DNA of 64,000 bases from Seminibacterium arietis (GCF_042675725.1 NZ_JBHTJN010000001.1:140716-204715); one strand, 5' to 3'. Shown: positions 52,779 to 61,544, counted from the stretch's first letter. Notes: generated by a model not told the origin, from the sequence alone. Program-made: numbers and translations.

Positions 52779-54266
52779 TTATTCTTCATTGAACCAGCAA
52801 ATATTTCGAGCGGCCATAATTAAATCTGCTGCGTTTTCTGCACTTAATTCTTCTATATCAACTAGATCATCAACACCTTGCTCAGCTAATGATTCTAAAG
52901 TGAAAATCTCTTTTTCTAGCAATTTAAATGCAATATGTCGATTCATTCCCTTCAAATTCAGGAGTCTATCTTCAATATTTGCCTTCTGTAAGGCAGTTTC
53001 TTCCGCAAGTGCGGTAGCAGTTAAAATATTTTTTGCTCTAGTTTGCAAGTCTTCTACTAAATCTTCATCTTCTAAACCATCAATAGCGGTTAACTCACTC
53101 ACTGGTACGTAAGCAAGTTCTTCTAAACTAGAAAAGCCCTCTTCTACTAGAATATGTGCAAATTCTTCATCAAGATTTAGATTTTCCATAAATAATTTTA
53201 CTACTTTAGTATCTTCCGCTTGGTGTTTTTCATTCAATTCCGCTGTAGTCATGACATTCAATTCCCAACCAATCAACTGCGTTGCTAATCTCACGTTTTG
53301 ACCATTACGACCTATAGCCTGTGGCAAATTATTTTCTTCTACGGCAATATCCATTGAATGATTATCTTCATCAACTACTATAGAACTTACTTCAGCTGGA
53401 GCCATTGCATTAATAACAAATTGTGCTGGGTTATCATCCCATAATACGATATCTACTTTTTCACCGCCCAATTCATTAGTAATAGCTTGAACTCGAGTAC
53501 CACGCATACCAACACAAGCACCAACAGGATCAATACGTTTATCATTACTTTTCACTGCAATTTTCGCACGAGAACCAGGATCACGAGCAGCTCCTTTTAT
53601 TTCGATTAGTTCTTCACCAATCTCAGGTACTTCAATACGGAATAACTCGATGATCATCTCAGGTTTGGAGCGAGTTACAAATAATTGAGCCCCTTTATTC
53701 TCTGGTGATACTTTATATAGCACCCCTCGTACTCTATCGCCAGGACGGAAATTCTCACGTGGCAACATATCTTCTCGTAAAATAACAGCTTCTGCCTGTT
53801 GTCCTAAGTCCAAAATCACATTGTCACGGTTTACCTTTTTCACTGTGCCTGTAACAATTTTTCCTTCTTGACTACGAAATTGTTCAACAACTTTATTTCG
53901 TTCAGCCTCGCGTATCTTAGTACTAATTACTTGGCGAGCTGTCTGCATAGTAATGCGATCAAAAGCCACTGATTCAATTTGATCTTCTATATAGTCACCT
54001 AATTGAATATCGGGATTTTCAAAACGTGCAGCTTCTAAAGTAATTTCCTTAGTTGGATAGTTCACATCCTCTACAACCAACCAACGACGAAATGTGTCAA
54101 ACTCACCAGTTTTGGTATCAATTACAACACGAACATCAATGTCTTGCTCATGCTTCTTTTTAGTTGAAAGAGCAATCGCACTTTCCAACGCTTCAAAAAT
54201 TTTTTCACGAGGTAATAATTTTTCATTTGATACAGCTTCTGCTGCTAATAAAATCTCTTTACTCAT
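52779..54266 (-). CDS. nusA: Transcription termination/antitermination factor NusA
   Basis: NusA binds RNA polymerase and nascent RNA in pausing, termination and antitermination. The 495-residue protein has an N-terminal polymerase-binding domain (1-125), an S1 domain (GKIVTGTVKKVNRDNVILDLG), two KH domains (PVGACVGMRGTRVQAITNELGGEKVDIV; LPQAIGRNGQNVRLATQLIGWE) and two acidic repeats at the C-terminus. Length equals E. coli NusA. It is flanked by rimP and infB. Confidence 0.97.
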   Translation of the reverse strand: MSKEILLAAEAVSNEKLLPREKIFEALESAIALSTKKKHEQDIDVRVVIDTKTGEFDTFRRWLVVEDVNYPTKEITLEAARFENPDIQLGDYIEDQIESVAFDRITMQTARQVISTKIREAERNKVVEQFRSQEGKIVTGTVKKVNRDNVILDLGQQAEAVILREDMLPRENFRPGDRVRGVLYKVSPENKGAQLFVTRSKPEMIIELFRIEVPEIGEELIEIKGAARDPGSRAKIAVKSNDKRIDPVGACVGMRGTRVQAITNELGGEKVDIVLWDDNPAQFVINAMAPAEVSSIVVDEDNHSMDIAVEENNLPQAIGRNGQNVRLATQLIGWELNVMTTAELNEKHQAEDTKVVKLFMENLNLDEEFAHILVEEGFSSLEELAYVPVSELTAIDGLEDEDLVEDLQTRAKNILTATALAEETALQKANIEDRLLNLKGMNRHIAFKLLEKEIFTLESLAEQGVDDLVDIEELSAENAADLIMAARNICWFNEE

Positions 54267-54292
54267 TGTTCTATTTCTCTTTATCTGTAAAA

Positions 54293-54748
54293 TTAGAATT
54301 TGGGAACAATATTCGCTTTTTGAATATTGTTAAAAATAAATACTTGTTGTTGTCCATCTACAGTCATAGTCAACATATCATTTTCTATTTTATCTAGCTT
54401 ACCCTGCCATTTACGACGATCTGCAACAGGAATCCGCAAATGTAACGCAATATCTTCTCCAATGAATCGAGAATATTGTTCTAATGTAAATAATGGTCTA
54501 GCTAAACCAGGGGAAGAAACTTCAAGGTTATATTTGTCAGTAATCGGATCTTCTACATCTAACACCGCACTTACTTGACGGCTCACATCGGCACAATCTT
54601 CAATACCAACACCACCTTCTTTATCTATATATAATCGTAAAGTTACAAAACGCCCAGAACGCTGAAGCTCAATACCCCAAAGTTCACAACCCAAGTCTTC
54701 TACTGAACTTTGCAATAGCGTTTGTAATTTTTCTTCTAACGTTGCCAA
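54293..54748 (-). CDS. rimP: Ribosome maturation factor RimP
   Basis: RimP assists 30S subunit assembly. The 151-residue protein has the conserved LGCELWGIELQRSGRFVTLRLYIDKEGGVGIEDCADVSRQVSAVLD and LEVSSPGLARPLF. A strong AGGAGG sits seven bases upstream of the start. It is the first protein gene after tRNA-fMet in the conserved tRNA-rimP-nusA-infB operon. Confidence 0.96.
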   Translation of the reverse strand: MATLEEKLQTLLQSSVEDLGCELWGIELQRSGRFVTLRLYIDKEGGVGIEDCADVSRQVSAVLDVEDPITDKYNLEVSSPGLARPLFTLEQYSRFIGEDIALHLRIPVADRRKWQGKLDKIENDMLTMTVDGQQQVFIFNNIQKANIVPKF

Positions 54749-54782
54749 AACAACCTCCTATATAAACTCAGGACGTAAAAAA

Positions 54783-54845
54783 AGGACTATCAGTCGAGTC
54801 CTACGTATAAATTTCCCGTACAAAAAAACCCCAATTTTGGGGCTT
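54783..54845 (-). terminator. Leader hairpins and terminator after tRNA-fMet
   Basis: On the minus strand, GCCCCAAAATTGGGG followed by seven T (54822-54842) is a rho-independent terminator just after the tRNA. A second hairpin, AGGACT (54783-54788) with AGTCCT (54797-54802), precedes rimP. Read-through past the first could set expression of the nusA operon. Confidence 0.8.
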
Positions 54846-54866
54846 CTTTACTGACTTCTTGTAAAA

Positions 54867-54943
54867 TGGTTGCGGGGGCTGGATTTGAACCAACGACCTT
54901 CGGATTATGAGCCCGACGAGCTACCAAGCTGCTCCACCCCGCG
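54867..54943 (-). tRNA. Initiator tRNA-fMet (anticodon CAT)
   Basis: A 77-base tRNA beginning CGCGGGG and ending CCCCGCAACCA, with CCA encoded. The unpaired first C, the three G-C pairs in the anticodon stem (GGGCTCATAATCC, one pair altered) and GGTTCAAATCC in the T arm mark an initiator. It lies upstream of rimP-nusA-infB, the same position as metY in E. coli. Confidence 0.97.
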
Positions 54944-55065
54944 TCCGAAATATGCTCTACATTATACTTATACTAAAATAAATAGCAAGTTTTATCAGAA
55001 AAATTTATATCACATAATTCGCTAATAAAAGGAAAAGTGCGGTTGAAAATTCTATAAAATTGCAT

Positions 55066-55848
55066 TCAACCCTTATTTTCTGCATTTTCAACTATAAAAG
55101 TATTCTCAAATAAACGATAAATTGCAACTAAATCTTTCTTGGCAATAAATCTAAAGCATCGTAAACCGAAATAGATCCAGCGATAACGCTGTAATATTCT
55201 TAACATATTCTGCCAAATCAGTGGATCACTATACTGCTTATATTGAGTGATTACTCGTCGCATCAATTCATTAGAAATACATTCTTCACGTCCTAAGCTA
55301 TGAATAAAAATAAGACTATCTCGCACTTTTTTCCATAACAGATCTTGACGTTTTGATTGAGATTCAAAATCAATAAAACAGACTTTTCCCGCCAACCAAG
55401 TCATATCCCTTAACGCAGGCCTGCCGTGAACCAAGCCCTGCCGATGTAAATCAGCCAAAGCTTTTGCGGCATCATGTAGTATTTGTTCTTTTTGTGGATT
55501 GAATGGGTCATCATCTTCAATTTTTGCACTCACAGTAATCCCAGCATCACGTAAAACTAGAAAATTCTGTTCATACAATACTAGTTCAGGAATAGGAGCA
55601 TCTTGCTCGTGAAGATAACGTAATACTTTAATTTCATTGGCAAAAGATCTTTCTGGTTGTGGTTTTAAAAATCGCCATACGCCACTAAGTTTTTCTGGTT
55701 GTTTTAGCCAAAATTTCTGAGAGTGGTATATAAAAGGTAATACTCTTATATTTTTATTTTTTATCAATAATTTTTGAACATGGGCTTTAAAATCTACTAA
55801 GTCTAGCTTACTGGTTTCTTTCATCTTATTACCACTTAAAGAATACAT
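55066..55848 (-). CDS. Lipopolysaccharide core kinase-like protein (RfaP/KdkA/InaA superfamily)
   Basis: A 260-residue protein with a small-kinase fold. It carries a lysine in NEIKVLRYL, an HRD-like LVHGRPALRDMTW and a DFG-like VCFIDFESQS. These marks fit the family of lipopolysaccharide core kinases (WaaP, KdkA, InaA, YrbL) rather than a true protein kinase. The start may be the internal ATG 55824 (MKETSKLDL...); neither has a clear ribosome binding site. It lies just before the surface polysaccharide cluster, in line with a core-modifying role, but an uptake signal close by suggests it is native. Confidence 0.72.
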   Translation of the reverse strand: MYSLSGNKMKETSKLDLVDFKAHVQKLLIKNKNIRVLPFIYHSQKFWLKQPEKLSGVWRFLKPQPERSFANEIKVLRYLHEQDAPIPELVLYEQNFLVLRDAGITVSAKIEDDDPFNPQKEQILHDAAKALADLHRQGLVHGRPALRDMTWLAGKVCFIDFESQSKRQDLLWKKVRDSLIFIHSLGREECISNELMRRVITQYKQYSDPLIWQNMLRILQRYRWIYFGLRCFRFIAKKDLVAIYRLFENTFIVENAENKG

Positions 55849-55965
55849 ATTAAACAGATCTTAAGTTAAATATAATTCAACTTCAATTTTTTTAAGTCTA
55901 ATATTAAATAACTATTTAAAGATTAATAATCTTTATTAATCTTTTGCACAAATAACAAACAATAA

Positions 55966-55992
55966 AAAAGCCCTTAAAAATCAAGGGCTTTT
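55966..55992. terminator. Terminator at the left border of the toxin cassette
   Basis: AAAAGCCCTT (55966-55975) and AAGGGCTTTT (55983-55992), a 10-bp perfect stem. On the minus strand a T-run follows, so it would stop antisense transcripts coming through the cassette. Confidence 0.85.
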
Positions 55993-56001
55993 AATAAAAA
56001 T

Positions 56002-56046
56002 GCTTGCATATATTAGCTTGCATATATTAGTAGACTAATATATAAT
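56002..56046 (+). promoter_or_regulatory. Toxin promoter with tandem-repeat operator
   Basis: Two perfect adjacent 14-bp repeats, GCTTGCATATATTA at 56002-56015 and 56016-56029. The second supplies the -35 (TTGCAT, 56018-56023); 17 bases later comes a perfect TATAAT (56041-56046). A palindrome, TATATTAG-TAGA-CTAATATA (56023-56042), fills the spacer. Short tandem repeats over a promoter are typical operators for ribbon-helix-helix proteins. Confidence 0.75.
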
Positions 56047-56080
56047 ATAATCACTTTCAAGAACAGGCTTGAAAGTGAGT

Positions 56081-56098
56081 GTAAGGCTTAATCCTTAC
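56081..56098 (+). other. Leader hairpin before the toxin start
   Basis: GTAAGG (56081-56086) pairs with CCTTAC (56093-56098). With the first hairpin at 56052-56077 it makes a structured leader ahead of the toxin ribosome binding site (GAGAGGA, 56106-56112). Confidence 0.5.
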
Positions 56099-56119
56099 TA
56101 GATTTGAGAGGAAAGAACA

Positions 56120-56188
56120 ATGAAACGTGTCATTATTATCATTGTTATCCTGCTAGTCGGATTAATGGTGAGCTTCCCAGCTTACTAG
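56120..56188 (+). CDS. Ibs-like small hydrophobic peptide (probable type I toxin)
   Basis: A 22-residue peptide, MKRVIIIIVILL... ending MVSFPAY. Basic residues at positions 2-3 precede an uninterrupted hydrophobic helix, and the end SF-P-AY matches the Ibs toxins of E. coli (IbsC ends SFSAY). Ibs peptides insert into and depolarise the inner membrane when overproduced. The frame has a good ribosome binding site (GAGAGGA, seven bases off), a near-consensus promoter and an opposing promoter for an antisense RNA. Many short frames arise by chance, but motif, signals and antisense layout agree here. Confidence 0.72.
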   Translation: MKRVIIIIVILLVGLMVSFPAY

Positions 56189-56232
56189 ACTAGACCAAAG
56201 GGGCGGTTACCGCCGTCCCAGAGGCTCAAATA

Positions 56233-56262
56233 AATATAAGGGAAACTATATGGCATTGTCAA
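56233..56262 (-). promoter_or_regulatory. Antisense promoter across the RHH start codon
   Basis: Minus-strand TTGACA (56262-56257), 18 bases, TATATT (56238-56233); alternatively TTATAT with a 17-base spacer. It overlaps the ATG (56250) of the ribbon-helix-helix gene, so transcription of the two strands must interfere. Confidence 0.7.
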
Positions 56263-56432
56263 GAAGTGAAATAGTTAAGCGTAGCGAAGAGAAACACGGA
56301 ATTAAAGTAAAATCCTTTAAACTCCCTAAAACAATAGTAGAAGAGATAGAACAACTGGCAAAAGATAACGGCATACCGCAAAACCAATTAATCATTCAAG
56401 CCGTTGAACTATTTAAAAAATCAAAAGAGTGA
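56250..56432 (+). CDS. Small ribbon-helix-helix-like protein
   Basis: A 60-residue basic protein. A beta-strand segment (KVKSFKLPKTIVEEIEQLAKDNG) is followed by a helix-turn-helix (PQNQLIIQAVELFKKSKE), the pattern of CopG/Arc-type DNA-binding proteins. It starts 61 bases after the toxin stop and ends before a terminator, so it is probably read from the toxin promoter. The tandem repeats over that promoter are a natural candidate operator. Plasmid and phage proteins share this shape; the exact family was not recognised. Confidence 0.75.
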   Translation: MALSRSEIVKRSEEKHGIKVKSFKLPKTIVEEIEQLAKDNGIPQNQLIIQAVELFKKSKE

Positions 56433-56457
56433 TATAATACTCACCCTAATACCATAT

Positions 56458-56487
56458 AAAGCCTATTTTTTAATAGGCTTTTTTTCT
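56458..56487 (+). terminator. Terminator after the RHH gene
   Basis: AAAGCCTATT (56458-56467), loop TTTT, AATAGGCTTT (56472-56481) and a T-run. It closes the cassette on the right. Confidence 0.88.
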
Positions 56488-56609
56488 AAGAATCAAAAGA
56501 GATTAAGTTAACTTCAAATAGAAATTATATTGTGATTTTCATTTATATTTTCTATTCTTAAATCTATATTGACATCTCATAAGAATTGATATTAGATTAA
56601 AATCCTTAT

Positions 56610-57413
56610 TTACTTTCTTAAAAAACGATAAATAATCGTCAACAAAGACGTTGGCAAGAGTCTGGGAATAACTCTTAATAAAAATACAACAAATCCCAAA
56701 GCATTATTTTGCAATTTTAATTTTCGTTTTAGCATAAATAAATTCCATTCGCATCTCGCTTGTAATAAACCACGTCTTCTTCCTACCATACCATTTCCTA
56801 TTCTGGCATAAACTAAAATATCTGGTAGATTAGCAATATGCTCTAAATTTCTTGCTACTAAATTAATCCATAAATAATAATCTTCTTGTAAATCTTGATA
56901 ACCACCAGCAGATAGAACGGCACTTTTTTTATAAGCAACAGTCATGTGATTAAAAGGGCAACGCCAACAAGTAAATTTAACAATATCTTTAGCTGATAAT
57001 GGAACATTTCTGTAGCTCACAATATCATCTTTGTGTTGATTAAACTCTGCTATTTGTCCACCTACAATAACTAAATTAGAGTTATCTAAAATAAATTTAA
57101 TTTGTTTTTCAAAACGATATGGTTCACAAATATCATCAGTATCCATGCGAAAAACCCATTCATTAGTGCAGTGCTTCAATCCCTCATTAAGTGCTTTTCC
57201 CAGTCCTTGATTTTGGTTTAACCTAATAATGTTTAACGGCAAAATATGGCAATATTTTTCTACTATAGTTTCTAATTCATTTGTAATAGGACCATCAAAT
57301 ACTAATATAATTTCGTTAGCATGAATAGTTTGATTAGACAAACTTTCAAAACATTCTATAAGATATTGTGCTTTCTCTTTAAAATATAAAGACATTAAAA
57401 CAGAAAACTTCAT
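56610..57413 (-). CDS. Family 2 glycosyltransferase
   Basis: A 267-residue GT2 enzyme (GT-A fold). It has FSVLMSLYFKEKAQYLIECFESLSNQT at the N-terminus, the metal- and nucleotide-binding motif FRMDTDDICEPYRF, and the acceptor-side segment LQEDYYLWINL. The sugar donor cannot be told. It is the last gene of the polysaccharide cluster, and its start overlaps the previous stop. No uptake signal is inside. Confidence 0.88.
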   Translation of the reverse strand: MKFSVLMSLYFKEKAQYLIECFESLSNQTIHANEIILVFDGPITNELETIVEKYCHILPLNIIRLNQNQGLGKALNEGLKHCTNEWVFRMDTDDICEPYRFEKQIKFILDNSNLVIVGGQIAEFNQHKDDIVSYRNVPLSAKDIVKFTCWRCPFNHMTVAYKKSAVLSAGGYQDLQEDYYLWINLVARNLEHIANLPDILVYARIGNGMVGRRRGLLQARCEWNLFMLKRKLKLQNNALGFVVFLLRVIPRLLPTSLLTIIYRFLRK

Positions 57414-58297
57414 TACATAAACCTCTTTAAATTAATTGCTAATTTAGGAGATATTAAAAAAATTAAAGCAATAATAATCGGTTTTATCTTCTTATTTATT
57501 TTAAATATATTAAAATAATACTTTGCTGCTTTACGAGATAAATTCATCATTGCTATATATGCTAATATATATTGTGTGTTAATTTCAAAATTATGTTTTT
57601 GAATCGATGTATTAACATAATTTTTTCTAATAAATTCAATTGCGTTTTTTGTATTATCTATATTAGTAGAAACACTACTTCGCTTAGTATAAAAGCTACA
57701 TTTTGTTAATGGGTGAGATATATAAATCGGATTAAAATCTTTATTCAAAATAAGTTTTAAAATAAATTCATAATCTTCTAGTGCGAGCAACTTGTTAGAA
57801 AGCCCACCAATTTCTTCGAATAATATTTTTTTGATAGCAATCATAGGCATCCCACCAATTTTATTGGCAAGTAATAACTTATCTAAGGTTAAGTCATTAA
57901 CATCTTTATAAGGTTGAGTAAAATAAGAAAAACCCTCATTAACCATTATACACTCAGCGGGATGATAGATAAAATTAATATCCATATTATTAGTAATACA
58001 TCGTGTCAATACTTCGCATTTTTCAGGAAGAAATCTATCATCATCATCTAAAAAAATTAACCATTCATTTTTAGCATTTTTTGCCCCTATATTACGACTT
58101 TCTGCTACTCCCTTATTTTGCAAATTTCTAATAATACGCACTGGGAAAGAGTAATTTTTATTAATACATATAGGATTAAATGAACAATCATCTACAATAA
58201 TAACTTCAAAATTACACACTGTTTGTTCAGATAGACTATCTAATAAAGAAGCAATTTCTACTTCCCTATTGAAAGAAGGAATAATTATACTAAACAT
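57413..58297 (-). CDS. Family 2 glycosyltransferase
   Basis: A 294-residue GT2 enzyme with FSIIIPSFNREVEIASLLDSLSEQT and the metal-binding motif FLDDDDRFLPEKCE. Also present are GVAESRNIGAKNAKNEW, before the motif, and LALEDYEFILKLI downstream. It overlaps the next gene at the stop/start, and its own start abuts the Wzy stop, so translation is coupled. It probably adds one sugar of the repeat or core extension; the linkage is unknown. Confidence 0.88.
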   Translation of the reverse strand: MFSIIIPSFNREVEIASLLDSLSEQTVCNFEVIIVDDCSFNPICINKNYSFPVRIIRNLQNKGVAESRNIGAKNAKNEWLIFLDDDDRFLPEKCEVLTRCITNNMDINFIYHPAECIMVNEGFSYFTQPYKDVNDLTLDKLLLANKIGGMPMIAIKKILFEEIGGLSNKLLALEDYEFILKLILNKDFNPIYISHPLTKCSFYTKRSSVSTNIDNTKNAIEFIRKNYVNTSIQKHNFEINTQYILAYIAMMNLSRKAAKYYFNIFKINKKIKPIIIALIFLISPKLAINLKRFM

Positions 58298-59473
58298 TTA
58301 TTTTCTCCCCGCTAAAACTATTGAGAATTTACTATTATGACCAAAAAAAGATAAAAAAATCAAAAACATCATCATAAGATTTGGGAAAGCGTAAGTATCA
58401 GCCTTAACATTCAGTATAGATAAAATAAGTAATGTCGATAAAATAAAGACTTTACTTCCATCAAACCAATTAGTTGCTACTTTATAGACAAAATACGCTG
58501 TAAATAAAAAACATATTATTAAATAACTAAATCCACCGTATAAAATTTGGCGTAAAAACCCACTGTCAGTATGGCCATAATATTTTCCTTGCTCAGTAAA
58601 ATAATATCCATCTCCAATTAAAATTTGTTTTATCTCAGGTAAAAATAAATGTTTTCTTATCAAAATATCTGTTGACGAACTATGTAAGCTATGATCATTT
58701 ATCAGGTTAATTAATGGCTCCAAAGCATGAGCAACATACTTATGTTGTGAAAAATTGATAGCTAAAAAAAGGCAAGTCATAAAGAATGCTAATAGCGGCA
58801 ATATATATTCCTTTTTAAAATAAAAAGATATGCTCACTATAGATAACATAATAAAAGTTCGCCCTGAAATTAAACCTATAAATAAAATTAAAAATAAAAA
58901 AATAGGGTTAATATTATTATATTTCTTATTATAAGCCAGTAAAAAATTTAATAAAAACAAGTAAAATACACTTAGTTGAAAAAATGCGGATGAAGTAATA
59001 TTATATAAACGATATTCTTGTTCAGAACCATAGAAACGAACTAGTAAAGCATTAGTAGATAGTGCAAACTCTGTTATAAATGATATTCCTATTAGAGATA
59101 ATATTCCAACACAAAATTGTACAATAACACCTATTTTTAAATCTCTAATTAATGTAAATTTTCCATTTGGAAAATAGTAAAACAGATTATAAATACCAAC
59201 TGCGCATATAAAAAATATTAAAAATTTCGTATATTGAATAACCACAGATAAATCTTTACTTCTATTAAGAAGCAATGGTATAAAGCTAAACATAATCAAT
59301 ATAATAATAACAACTAAATTATCCAATGGAATGAATATGCCCTGAATCTGTTTATTTCTATATAATTTTATTATTAAAAAAAATAGAGCCACAAAACCAG
59401 AAAAAAATGCCATTCTAAAAAAATGAAATAGCCAAGGATCATAAATATAAAAAAAGTTAAAAATAGCTGACAT
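58298..59473 (-). CDS. O-antigen polymerase-like membrane protein (Wzy)
   Basis: A 391-residue polytopic protein with roughly ten to eleven predicted transmembrane segments and no recognisable enzymatic motif, which is usual for Wzy polymerases. A larger periplasmic loop lies near residues 240-305 (LINDHSLHSSSTDILIRKH). The presence of a Wzx-type flippase and glycosyltransferases around it supports a polymerase role. Weak sequence conservation makes this a context-based call; an O-antigen ligase is the main alternative. Confidence 0.7.
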   Translation of the reverse strand: MSAIFNFFYIYDPWLFHFFRMAFFSGFVALFFLIIKLYRNKQIQGIFIPLDNLVVIIILIMFSFIPLLLNRSKDLSVVIQYTKFLIFFICAVGIYNLFYYFPNGKFTLIRDLKIGVIVQFCVGILSLIGISFITEFALSTNALLVRFYGSEQEYRLYNITSSAFFQLSVFYLFLLNFLLAYNKKYNNINPIFLFLILFIGLISGRTFIMLSIVSISFYFKKEYILPLLAFFMTCLFLAINFSQHKYVAHALEPLINLINDHSLHSSSTDILIRKHLFLPEIKQILIGDGYYFTEQGKYYGHTDSGFLRQILYGGFSYLIICFLFTAYFVYKVATNWFDGSKVFILSTLLILSILNVKADTYAFPNLMMMFLIFLSFFGHNSKFSIVLAGRK

Positions 59474-59484
59474 ATTATTTTCAC

Positions 59485-60264
59485 TTATAAATAAAATAAA
59501 TTTCGCTTAATTGCTAATATTTTTTTCAATGGATATTTGAATAATTTTTTCCAAAAATAATCTCTATAACTACCTCTTAAATCTTCTAAATTACTTGTTA
59601 AAGTAGGATTTTCAATAGCTAATAAAGGACGAATAACACATATATCAAGTTTAAAATAAGAACCAAATAAAGGATAATCATCTGCTAACCAGAAAGGAAC
59701 AATATGATGTTCATCATTTATTATTTTATTTACTGCTGATTTCTTGATCAAATATGCAACAGTCCCTGCAAAATAATTCTTATAAGGATAAGCATATTTA
59801 TATTTAGTATCTGAAATCTTCCTACTTAGAAAGGGCAATGTTATAGGATAACTAATTTCTAACTCTACATTACTAAAACTAGGTATTTTTGATTGACCTA
59901 ATAAAATAATATCTTTATTAATTTGTGACTTTAAAATACAATTTAAACTATGTTCAAAATTTATATCAAACAACGCATCATCTTCACATATTAGACAATA
60001 CTCATCATCGTTAATAGAATCATCTTCGCTAATTATTTTATATATTGACAAATGACTTAATGTACATCCAATTTCACCTTTGGTTACTTCTCTTAAATAA
60101 TGTTTTTTAAATTTATCCAAATCAAAAAGAGCGGTCAATTTTTCACTATTTTCATGCATCGTATTTATCGCATTAAATAAAATAAAATCTGTCGTGCATG
60201 ACTGTGAAAAAAATAGTTGTCTTCTATAAAGATCTTTTTCTAAGGATATTAAATATTTCTTCAT
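59485..60264 (-). CDS. Family 25 glycosyltransferase (LOS type)
   Basis: A 259-residue GT25 protein. The N-terminus KKYLISLEKDLYRRQLFF is typical, with KGEIGCTLSHLSIYKII, CLICEDDALF and the ADDYPLF motif. GT25 enzymes (Lex2B, LpsA, LgtB types) extend Haemophilus and Neisseria lipooligosaccharide, mostly with galactose or glucose. This suggests the locus builds an LOS extension or O-antigen. It overlaps the flippase stop by four bases. Confidence 0.85.
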   Translation of the reverse strand: MKKYLISLEKDLYRRQLFFSQSCTTDFILFNAINTMHENSEKLTALFDLDKFKKHYLREVTKGEIGCTLSHLSIYKIISEDDSINDDEYCLICEDDALFDINFEHSLNCILKSQINKDIILLGQSKIPSFSNVELEISYPITLPFLSRKISDTKYKYAYPYKNYFAGTVAYLIKKSAVNKIINDEHHIVPFWLADDYPLFGSYFKLDICVIRPLLAIENPTLTSNLEDLRGSYRDYFWKKLFKYPLKKILAIKRNLFYL

Positions 60265-61544
60265 TTTATATCTCGTATAATAGTTTCATTACAGTTTTTT
60301 AAAATAGGATATTTATAATAATAGAAAATAGAAATAATCAATCTAACTGAACTTGCACCAATTAAAGCATAGCTTATACCGTATAATCCTAAATCTTTAA
60401 AGGAATAAAATAATATCACTAATACCAAAATAGAGATAACTTGACGAGTAAATAATAAAATCTGTTTTCCTAGTATTAACATATTTTGTGATAGTATCCA
60501 AGATAATCCAGCTAAGATTGAATTAAACATAAACCAAAATAATGTAGAACATACTTCTATGTATTTAGGACCAAAAAATAATCTGACAATATATTCTGAT
60601 AGATTAGGAATAATAACTAGTCCACTTATTATGATCAATAACACTATAGCCAATATAATTTTAATACGGTTGATATTATTTAATAACCCAGAATAATAAT
60701 AATCAGCTAGCATATTCAATATTTTTGTTAATAATGCATCAAAAGTTAAACATACAGTATAAAGACCTAAAAAATAATTTCCCATTAACGATACTATCAG
60801 AAACTTATCTAAATTGACTGTAGTTGCTCCAAAAACTTGCAATAAATTTTGTTTTAACCATGTCTTAACAAAAAATGCTAATTCTATTTTTCTAATATCA
60901 TGCTTAATTTTAAAATCTTTATTAATTTTAGATAAGAAATAAATACAGCTTAACACTTGAATTAAGGCAATAATTGTCAATAAATCCAATACATTCTTTA
61001 CGTTCTGTTCTCCATATAAAAGATAATATATTCCATATATTAAAACAGCTAAAATAGGTTGTTGTATTGATAATATACGATAGATCTTTAAATTAGAATC
61101 AATTTTACTTTTTTCGAGCGTAATAGTTAAAATAGAAGTTGATATAACATTAATAATAAATAGATAAGTCCATTCTGTTATAGAAAAAAAATATAAACTT
61201 AATACAGCAACAAATATTGATCCAGTAACAAAGAAATAAAAATAATAATGCCAATGATCATACATCTTATTTCGCATACAAAGAGTAAACGTAAATCCAA
61301 TTCCTCCCACTGAAATAGTAGCTACATAAGTTATTGATGTTATAAATAATTGAAATTCACCTCTCTCGTCTACTTGCAATAAATGAGCAAGTAAAAAAGA
61401 ACTAACTATTGTTAGCCCCATATTTAATAAAGTAATTACAATTAAACTAATTAAATTCTTATTACAATTCATATTTATTTGTGAAATTAATATTTTTAGT
61501 CCATTGGTTATAATAATTAAAATTTTTTCCGTATGAATTATCAC
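60261..61544 (-). CDS. Polysaccharide flippase-like protein (Wzx/MATE fold)
   Basis: A 427-residue polytopic membrane protein with about twelve predicted helices, of the polysaccharide transport (Wzx) type, which moves lipid-linked oligosaccharides across the inner membrane. Starting at the internal ATG 61472 (MNCNKNLISLIVITLLNMG..., 403 residues) fits better: it removes a 24-residue extension and leaves only an 11-base overlap with the pyruvyl transferase. Neither start has a strong ribosome binding site. No uptake signals were found inside. Confidence 0.82.
   Translation of the reverse strand: MIIHTEKILIIITNGLKILISQINMNCNKNLISLIVITLLNMGLTIVSSFLLAHLLQVDERGEFQLFITSITYVATISVGGIGFTFTLCMRNKMYDHWHYYFYFFVTGSIFVAVLSLYFFSITEWTYLFIINVISTSILTITLEKSKIDSNLKIYRILSIQQPILAVLIYGIYYLLYGEQNVKNVLDLLTIIALIQVLSCIYFLSKINKDFKIKHDIRKIELAFFVKTWLKQNLLQVFGATTVNLDKFLIVSLMGNYFLGLYTVCLTFDALLTKILNMLADYYYSGLLNNINRIKIILAIVLLIIISGLVIIPNLSEYIVRLFFGPKYIEVCSTLFWFMFNSILAGLSWILSQNMLILGKQILLFTRQVISILVLVILFYSFKDLGLYGISYALIGASSVRLIISIFYYYKYPILKNCNETIIRDIK

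Larger units (their letters stand above)
56052..56233 (-). ncRNA. Predicted Sib-like antisense antitoxin RNA
   Basis: No transcript is shown; this is inferred from a promoter and terminator. The promoter TTGACA (minus strand, 56262-56257), spacer 18, TATATT (56238-56233) would start an RNA near 56226. It runs leftward across the whole 56120-56188 toxin frame and its leader. A 10-bp hairpin, CACTTTCAAG/CTTGAAAGTG (56052-56077), with an AT-rich tail would end it after about 175 bases; the terminator at 55966-55992 is a backup. The size and full overlap fit Sib RNAs. Confidence 0.6.
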
